Shown piece after piece: positions 57,566-64,000 of a DNA stretch of 64,000 nucleotides. Position 1 is the stretch's first letter. Each line of letters starts with the position of its first letter. The notes under the pieces are model-generated. The model did not search any database and had not been told where the DNA came from. It was given only the letters and a program-made list of their open reading frames with translations. The stretch lies in assembly GCF_032854445.1 (NCBI RefSeq), contig NC_088298.1, positions 15,117,504-15,181,503 of the forward strand. The letters run 5' to 3'. A program made the translations under genes and the position numbers. Source of the DNA: Liolophura sinensis (Eukaryota > Mollusca > Polyplacophora > Chitonida > Chitonidae).

Positions 57566-58052
57566 AATGGGAGACTTGATGACGAGCTACACAGAAGGTC
57601 CAAATGAGAGTAGAACGCATTGTTTTCTTCTGTGACGTTGTAGTGCGTGTGTACGTCATCTTTGTTTTATGAGCACACATACACTAATAATTCTGACGTA
57701 ATAAAGGAAAGAACAAATGAGTTTTGGATTGTCTATATACAGACGGGAAAGGATTTTGCGAGTTCCCTATTGCTGACATGTTACTGTAGTGAGGTGGCGC
57801 TAGTGTGAAGCAGATCCTTGAGCCACTGTTATGTCCGAAATCTGAAACTCGTCAAACTCCTTCCTGCCTGTATCAAGACGATCCAAAGTTGTGAACTCGT
57901 TTGTTCTTTCCTTTATTACGTCATAGTTAGTTGGTGTACATGTGTTCATAAAACATATATGAAGTACACACGCACTGTAACGTCACAGAAGAAAACGATG
58001 CGTTCTACTCTCATATGGACCGCCTGTGCAGCTTTTCCTCGAGTCTCCCATT
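57566..58052. mobile_element. Foldback element F with about 235-bp inverted arms
   Basis: The left arm (57566-57800) and right arm (57815-58052) are reverse complements with moderate divergence: AATGGGAG/CTCCCATT at the tips, GAGAGTAGAACGCAT, TTTTCTTCTGTGACGTT, GACGTAATAAAGGAAAGAAC, and inner blocks near GCGAGTT/AACTCGTC. The loop is only about 15 bp. No frame of substance, so it is non-autonomous. Both arms carry TGACGT and TGACGTAA, the CREB/ATF-type half-site. A solitary arm lies at 48469-48690. No convincing target duplication seen. Confidence 0.88.
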
Positions 58053-58174
58053 ATGGCGATACATATGCACATGTAGCCTCTAACCAAACTGAATAAAATC
58101 ATTCCGCACGGCTATAAATCCTTTTATTCACATGTACATATAGTATATGCAGACCTATGTATGCAAGTAATAAC
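58053..58174. other. Unassigned short spacer
   Basis: Nothing recognised between the foldback element and the hairpin at 58175. Confidence 0.4.
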
Positions 58175-58293
58175 TAATCTGATAGTCACGCATGTTGTTG
58201 TGTAAAGCTAGATTACACTGCTCTGAGAACCAATCAGATGCCCCGGAGCCTGATTGAGAGTACCAATCAGACAACACATGCGTGACAAATCTA
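58175..58293. mobile_element. Small hairpin element
   Basis: GTCACGCATGTTGTTGTG (58185-58202) pairs with CAGACAACACATGCGTGAC (58268-58286); flanking GATA/AAATC continues the pairing. Inside, CCAATCAGATG and CTGATTGAGAG form a second inverted pair, giving nested symmetry and CCAAT motifs. About 119 bp; the type is unknown. Confidence 0.6.
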
Positions 58294-58683
58294 TTTATCA
58301 TTTTTACTCCTGCGGCAGAAACGGTAAAGTTTACATGAATTACCGGAATCAACATTATGAGTAAACCCAGCGTTCACTGAGAAGAGCTTTCTTTGTAAAA
58401 AAAAAATGAAGATAGTGATCTGTACATTTATTTAATAAATAATTGATAAAAAAAATATAAAAATACAAAAAAAATAATGAGTATATATTTAAATTTTTTG
58501 ATTGGCCTTTTGCACAAAATTTCCCTAACACATTAACAATCAGATTAAGAGAAGAGCAATACTGCAGCTGCACAAAATCACAAGTAAATGTGCCAGCAAG
58601 AGAAAGATCTGAACTCCTACTCTTAAGAGAAAGTTTATTTTCTGATGTTACACAATTATTTCATTGGCTGATTATCTGCCCGC
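58294..58683. other. Unassigned non-coding DNA
   Basis: AT-rich with several A runs (58400-58480). No gene. Confidence 0.4.
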
Positions 58684-58820
58684 AATCTGTAGGTGTTCGT
58701 GAGTTAATTCCCTCTGGCTGTTCTCTGTGTCCTCCCACCATAATGCTGGCCATTGCCGAGTGAAATATTCTTGAGTACAGTGTAAAACACCATCAAATAA
58801 TCAATAAACAAATAAATACC
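58684..58820 (+). mobile_element. SINE-1, 3' part, old
   Basis: CTGTGTCCTCCCACCATAAT, GCTGGCCATTGCCGAGTGAA, ATATTCTTGAGTACAGTGTA and AAACACCATCAAATAATCAA. Upstream consensus is only weakly visible. Confidence 0.8.
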
Positions 58821-59386
58821 ATGCAATCAAAGTGCCAATCAAATACTTGCTATATGTAAATTTGTCAACATGTTAATTAATTTTTATGTATGATTTTCAC
58901 ATACATGAACAGAGCCTGATACCTTTTTCAAAGACTTTTGCATACCCGTACAGTGATCTCTAAAAACCTCTAATTTTAAGGTGTACAAGTATATTCTCAT
59001 ATTAAATTAAATCTCCCCACATCCACTTCAAAGCAAACACTCCCGTTCGTTCGTTTACAGCTTATGTCCGGCAGTTTGCATAGTTGTTACACAGATGCTG
59101 TTGTTTCCTCCAGGGTCTAATGATCTAATCCTGTACTTCACAGGCTTGAGGAGAAGTGAAATAACTGGGCGATTCATGCTAAACACAAGCTAAACACAAG
59201 CTAAACACATGTCAAATAAATGAATCAAAGCTATACCTTAACAGGTATCCAACAAAGATTTTCAGGCTTAACAAAGAGAAACATGTTCAAAAGTGTGTTA
59301 AGCAAGTAAAGCTTGGTATTAGCTAAAATTTAGCTTAGATTAAATCAATGTTTGCAATGTCTTACATGTAGTGCAGAAACATATTA
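58821..59386. other. Unassigned non-coding DNA
   Basis: A short triplet of CTAAACACAAG at 59179-59208. Nothing else. Confidence 0.4.
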
Positions 59387-59800
59387 ACATAATTCATCAG
59401 CCTTTTCACATGAAAGAGCAAGAGCAAAGAGAAAGAACAAAATGCGGAAGCTGTGAGTTCAAGTCCAGCTCATGCTGACTTCCTACCCGCCTGTATGTGG
59501 GAAGGTCTGCCATCAACCTGTGGTTCGCCCCATGCTCTGTCCGTTTTCCTCCAACAATAATACTGACCGCCATTGTATAAGTGAAATATTCTTGAGTACG
59601 GCATAAAACACCAATCAAATAAATAAACAAACGAAAGGGCAACTTTCAGTGCACTTTATGCAAATTTTTAATTACCGGAAGATAATCAGGGCTTCACAAA
59701 AAGTCTAATTTTATCAGTCTACACAGAATAATGGCTTCAGAATATGCCTCAACACACACTCTGCAAACATGTGAAAAGGCTTAAGAATTACAGTTGAATT
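59387..59800 (+). mobile_element. MITE family A copy split by a SINE-1
   Basis: The left end TTCATCAGCCTTTTCACATG then AAAGAGCAA (59394-59422) and the rest, GAAAGGGCAACTTTCAGTGC onward (59633), through ATTTTATCAGTCTACACAGA to GTGAAAAGGCTTAAGAATTA, belong to one family A element. A SINE-1 fills the gap. GAAAGAGCAA before and GAAAGGGCAA after the insert look like a target duplication with one difference. Confidence 0.82.
59440..59632 (+). mobile_element. SINE-1, 5'-truncated, nested in MITE A
   Basis: Starts at ATGCGGAAGCTGTGAGTTCA in the B-box region, then CCAGCTCATGCTGACTTCCT, TGTGGGAAGGTCTGCCATC, the central domain and TATTCTTGAGTACGGCATAA with the tail AATCAAATAAATAAACAAAC. This dates the SINE insertion after the MITE. 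Confidence 0.9.
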
Positions 59801-59859
59801 TTAGTCTGGATTATCTTATTACTACATTTTTCGAAGAGATTTACAAATTCCAATCTGAT

Positions 59860-60070
59860 GTGTTCATTTATCTGATTGATGTTTAACATTTTACTTTTTA
59901 AAAAGTTTGCCCTATATGTGTACCTGTATGACAGCAATCAGGTCTATGGGGGGGGGGGAGGGGGAACTGGAGTGCATGGTGAAAACCACTGACCTTAGGC
60001 AGGCAGTTAACAACCATTCTGACATAAAGCCACCCCCAAAACAGCAACAGCTGGATTCAAACATATGAGA
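59860..60070 (-). mobile_element. Very old SINE-like element
   Basis: TTCATTTATCTGATTGATGT, TATGGGGGGGGGGGAGGGGG, CTGGATTCAAACATATGAGA in the order of a minus-strand tRNA-SINE. It resembles 30531-30700 more than the SINE-1 consensus. Includes an 11-bp G run at 59948-59958. Confidence 0.4.
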
Positions 60071-60594
60071 TCTAAAATACATGTACATTAGACTCGAAGG
60101 AACAGAAAACTTCTTGTGGAAAAGTGCATTATGTACTGTACATGTAACTAAGCCTTAGCATTGGAGCTAAATTTAACTTAGAAAATATCTTGAGGTTTAA
60201 ATATAACCATTCGATTCTACATCATGTACACGTAGGTCTTAATTACATCTTATGGGGTACCGGTACTTGAAAATAGGAGCAGGACTATATGTAGGACAAT
60301 GTCCTGCACCAAACAGTATTTCGAAAGGGGCCAACTGTTTGCAACAGCACAAAACTGCTTTGTACAACATCAACATAAATAGCACAGAAATCTTATTAAA
60401 TATCAACACTGTGAAAAATAGCTTGAAGATTATAGCCTTTGTCTTGCACCAACTTTCCAGGCTTGTTGCAACACACTGTTCAACCACACACTGTACGGGT
60501 TGCACATGCATCCTACAGTACAGCAAAGATTTCTAACCGTACATTCGTTAAAATCTTGAAATGTAAATTACAGGATAACAATATCCTAATTCCT
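60071..60594. other. Unassigned non-coding DNA
   Basis: Overlapping 94- and 95-codon frames on opposite strands at 60239-60536 have no recognised domain. Confidence 0.4.
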
Positions 60595-60812
60595 GAAACT
60601 TTCAGCATATTAAAGAGCAAATTCCAGTGCCATTTATGCACATTTTGAATTTGTTTTCAAAGACAAAACAACATTGGTTGGACTGCCCAGTAACAACAGG
60701 GCTTCACAAAAAGTATAATTTTATTAGTCAACAGAGAATACTGTCTTCAGGTGTTATGCTTGAATAAACACCTTGCAAACATTAGAAAAAATTGAAGAAT
60801 TATTACTGTACT
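60595..60812 (+). mobile_element. MITE family A copy
   Basis: AAAGAGCAAATTCCAGTGCC, ATTTATGCACATTTTGAATT, GACAAAACAACATTGGTTGG, GGGCTTCACAAAAAGTATAA, TTTTATTAGTCAACAGAGAA and CACCTTGCAAACATTAGAAA, ending in TTGAAGAATTA. Nearly full length. Confidence 0.8.
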
Positions 60813-62340
60813 AAAACTTGGATAAATTTGGACCAAAGTTTTGGACTACAAATAGTCTGACAACTGTCTTACATGTACATGACTTTTGTGTAGCGAGCAA
60901 AGCCAGTCTGTACCTGCTAACGCAGATCTTCAGACTGGACATAGCTTTGCGGACAGAACAAACAAAAAACAAAAATCTGACATGTTCATACACACACAGC
61001 CTTCGGCTGAAAACAAATTTGAACAATTTTTGGCACAAGTTTTTGCTCTTGACATTTACAGACCGCTATCTGTTGTACAGCTATACCCCTAGTATTCCTC
61101 TTCAGGAAATCTAGGAGAGAAACAATATTGACAAAATTAGCAACAGAAAACATGAAGAAATCCTGAAATGTCAAAACTGTCAGCTAGCAGACACTTGTTT
61201 TCACAATACATCCAGTTTTAAACTGGTGATGTCTCTAAATAAAGACACAACATCGCTGGTCTGTGAATAGAGCAAGGAGATGCCAAATTGCACATAGTTG
61301 TGTTTTCAGTTTCGGAGAGGAAGGCAAAACTCAAACTGCATGGTATGGAGCTTTATGTTTTGGCACCAACAGACTAACAGTCATCAGTAGCAAGGGTTGG
61401 GTGAGGGCATTAGGGTTGGGATCGGGAGGTGGGTAGGTGGGAAGGTGGGAAGCTGGGGTTGTGTGTAATACTTTTAGTTGCCCAGAATCTTTCGCTTGGC
61501 CCAAATTTCTACTCCATGTACATGTATTTTCTTTTTTACATTTCTTTAATAAACACTATTATTTTCACACTTTAGAACTTCCAGTTTGAAATTCTTCATG
61601 TTTTCACCAATTTGAAGTGACCTAATACATATACATGTACATGCACAACCCCTACCCACCCACCCCCCCCCAAACAGGAAGCAGATCCATTCCCAGATTG
61701 AAAACACACATAAAACATTGCTGAAGTGTCTACTTTTTTACAACTCTTGCTCCTCCCCATTTGTGCCATTAAATCTCAGTCAGGGTAAAACAGCTGTCTC
61801 CTCCGTCCCTTCATCAGCATGTAAATGTACTTACTGTAGCTCTCCTTTCATTTGTCAGCTTTTAAACTCAGTCAACAGCTTTTTGTAGAATCTTAACAGC
61901 TTCACAAGTACTGTGTGCTACAAAACCTTCCATACACACATACAGACATATCTATATATAAATATATATGGCAAACTCAACTTGTTGGTTTAGCTTACTA
62001 GTTTCACCGTATCATGACGGTTCTGCAGAGCTTTTTTTATTTCAACATATCTTGCGACAGCTATATATACATGCAGGTAGATTAAGCCATGGTGATCAGT
62101 CCTAGTTACAAATTACATGTAATAAAGTTCGAACTTGCCCAGGGGATTATCCATTCGGAAAGAGTATCTCTCGATGTTTTCTCTGTTAAGTTCAGATTTA
62201 CATTTATGAATGAAGTACTGTTCTTTGACTCCTCTGGTTTGAGCGTTATTCACCGATAATTTAAAGGAGGGCATTATGTGGAACTTGGGCCCACTGTGTA
62301 GTAGCTTATGGGTATATGATGCGATTTGTTTGGTTACAGG

Positions 62341-62341
<1 letters not shown>
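60813..62341. other. Unassigned DNA with a G-rich tract
   Basis: 61393-61458 has many GGG runs (GGGTTGGG, GGGAGGTGGGTAGGTGGG). 61662-61674 is C-rich. The frames at 60811-61114 show no known domain. Confidence 0.4.

Positions 62342-62376
<35 letters not shown>
62342..62376. repeat. (TA)n microsatellite
   Basis: About 35 bp of alternating TA. Confidence 0.93.
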
Positions 62377-62378
<2 letters not shown>

Positions 62379-63837
62379 CATAGAAGTACGTCCAAACATA
62401 TTTTGTTTACTCTAATATGATCTTAACTCAAGGGAACACACATGTATGGATTAGACACTTTTTTTGCAGTTGAGAAAAATTCTTACACAACTGATAACAA
62501 TAAACACCAATAACCATTCAATCAACAAATGAACTTTTCTGCTTTCAAAATTAGAAACTTTTGACTCCCTCTATTCATGCAGCAATCAACATGGGAAATA
62601 TAAAAAAAAAAATAAATCTCGAACAAAATGGCATCAAAAAAGGGCTGTTTGAACACCAATTATGGCAAACCATCTGCAATAAAGTCATATGGCTCAGTGG
62701 AAATACATATCTTTCAGAGTGTATAGAGAATTAAACCTTCGTTGTTGTGTGCCACTGATGTCAGATTTCAGATGACAAATGTGGACCCTTTAACCAGTTA
62801 GTGTGCCCAAGAGGCAAAAGGGTTTACTCACTTACTCTTCTATCCGTCCATGAATAGGAACAGTGATGTAGAAACTGGAGACTTCCTATTATCCCTATTT
62901 TCAGCATTTAACATAGCAGATGGAGACAGGAAAAATGAAATCTGAACACAGAGCTTTGAAAAGAGCTGTATGGGCAATATTTATGGCTAGACCTTGGCCT
63001 GGGAGTCATAAATATCAGACGAAATGCACATCAGATAGCCTATTTTCAGTATTAAACCAGTTTGTTTGCCCAGGAAGTCAATGTAAGTAAATATAAGACC
63101 GGAAGTGTAGCCTGCATTTAACACTACATGAAGGGCATGAAATTCATCCAAGGTAAACTCATGCTACTGCACAGAGAGATTTGCATCTCTAACAGTTAAG
63201 ACTAGGATTAACATGTCCACCTTTCATTTTGAACAAATTTCACACCCAGAATGAAGACTGCACATAACATGAACTGTTTCCCACATGTAACTCCTCTCTG
63301 CCTCCCATTTCCCATTTCAGATGTCAAGTCTGGACCCCCTAAACCAGGCTTGTTTACCCAGGAAGTCAGTCATTGTCTGAGACAGCAAATCTTCACAATG
63401 GAGTCGCCCAGATAGCAATCCTATAAGGTTACAGCCATTCCACCAGCAATGGTATTCAATTACAGTTTACCCAGTAGCCCAAGCCACCTCAGCTAAAAGC
63501 CATCTGTCACTCAACTAGGAGCCCTTTAGGATCATCCATGACCCTGACTGACCCTCCTGGGGACAGGACTGTCAAAACAAATTCCAGCTTTGTACTGAGG
63601 TTGTTAGTATCTGATCAGCTATGGTTAGAGAGAGGCCCCAAGCCAAGGTTTTAAACACCTCTGGAAATCAGCACATACTTGTAGACACACACATGCATAT
63701 CTGTGTACACATATTTACACACAAATGGTACACTATATAAGCAGATTAGTATACCAGAGATTCCAAACTGGATACCCAAATACAATCTCCAAGGTCTCTA
63801 TTAATATCAATGTACACTGTATTTCCACCTCATTTGC
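62377..63837. other. Unassigned DNA with loosely repeated words
   Basis: Words such as TCAGATGWCAARTSTGGACCC (62767-62790, 63316-63336) and GCCCAGGAAGTCA or ACCCAGGAAGTCA (63068-63080, 63356-63368) recur, suggesting an old degenerate repeat with units of roughly 0.3-0.5 kb. No gene recognised. Confidence 0.4.
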
Positions 63838-64000
63838 AACCTCTCACCAATGCGGTTGCTATGAGTTCAAGTCCAGCTTATGCAGGCTTCCTCTCTGGCT
63901 GTACGTGGGAAGGTCTGTCAGCAACCTGTGGATGGTCGTGGGTTTCCCTCAAGCTGTGACCGGTTTCCACCCACCATATTGCTGGCCGCCGTCGTATAAG
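63838..64000 (+). mobile_element. SINE-1, 5'-truncated, cut by the window edge
   Basis: CTCTCACCAATGCGGTTGCT, GAGTTCAAGTCCAGCTTATG, GTGGGAAGGTCTGTCAGCAA, CCTGTGGATGGTCGTGGG and GCTGGCCGCCGTCGTATAAG. The A-box part of the head is absent on the left; the 3' end lies beyond the window. Confidence 0.92.

Overview
This window looks like AT-rich nuclear DNA from a lophotrochozoan animal, most likely a marine mollusc (brachiopod or another lophotrochozoan is possible). The basis is two tRNA-derived SINE families of a type familiar to me from mollusc sequences. SINE-1 has a CCGTGGCTCAGTTGG head and an AATCAAATAAATAAAT tail. SINE-2 has a GCACAGTTGGTAGAG head, a CGACGTTAAACCCC 3' end and an (ACTC)n tail. 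The abundance of the palindrome TACATGTA and the lack of bacterial-style coding density fit the same picture. Identification is from pattern memory, not a database search.

I find no protein-coding gene that I can defend. Open frames are short, lack recognisable domains, and the longest ones fall in tandem arrays, A/T runs or SINEs. The window is best read as intronic or intergenic. The only coding traces are decayed LINE fragments: a fairly convincing L1/Tx1-like C-terminal piece at 14289-14702 and a weaker one near 9700-10190.

Layout: 0-9 kb is mostly unassigned DNA with old SINEs and one MITE. 9-15 kb holds SINE-1 copies, LINE remnants and a 0.9-kb TGTC-rich minisatellite. 15-20 kb has two adjoining tandem arrays, two SINE-2 copies, a nested MITE and a SINE-1 with clean target duplications. 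20-29 kb has a putative recursive splice site and arrays of 19, 54 and 57 bp. 30-37 kb has broken SINEs and arrays of about 62 and 53 bp. 38-46 kb is dominated by arrays (83, 16, 28 and 61-62 bp) and a mariner-like terminus. 46-52 kb has MITEs, a solitary foldback arm, G-rich tracts, a second putative recursive splice site and a SINE carrying templated filler DNA. 54-64 kb has a 0.49-kb foldback element, more MITEs (one split by a SINE) and a SINE-1 running off the right edge.

Most notable: (1) two sites on the minus strand where a polypyrimidine tract plus CAG directly abuts GTAAGTG (about 22.09 and 50.86 kb), the signature of zero-length exons in recursive splicing, suggesting a very long minus-strand intron; (2) a MITE family ('A') of about 200-230 bp with at least eight copies and inverted ends; (3) a foldback element at 57.57-58.05 kb with CRE-like TGACGT motifs and a solitary arm 9 kb away; (4) an unusual density of unrelated minisatellites, some joined directly to transposon ends. 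Coordinates of old repeats were read by eye and may be off by several bases.
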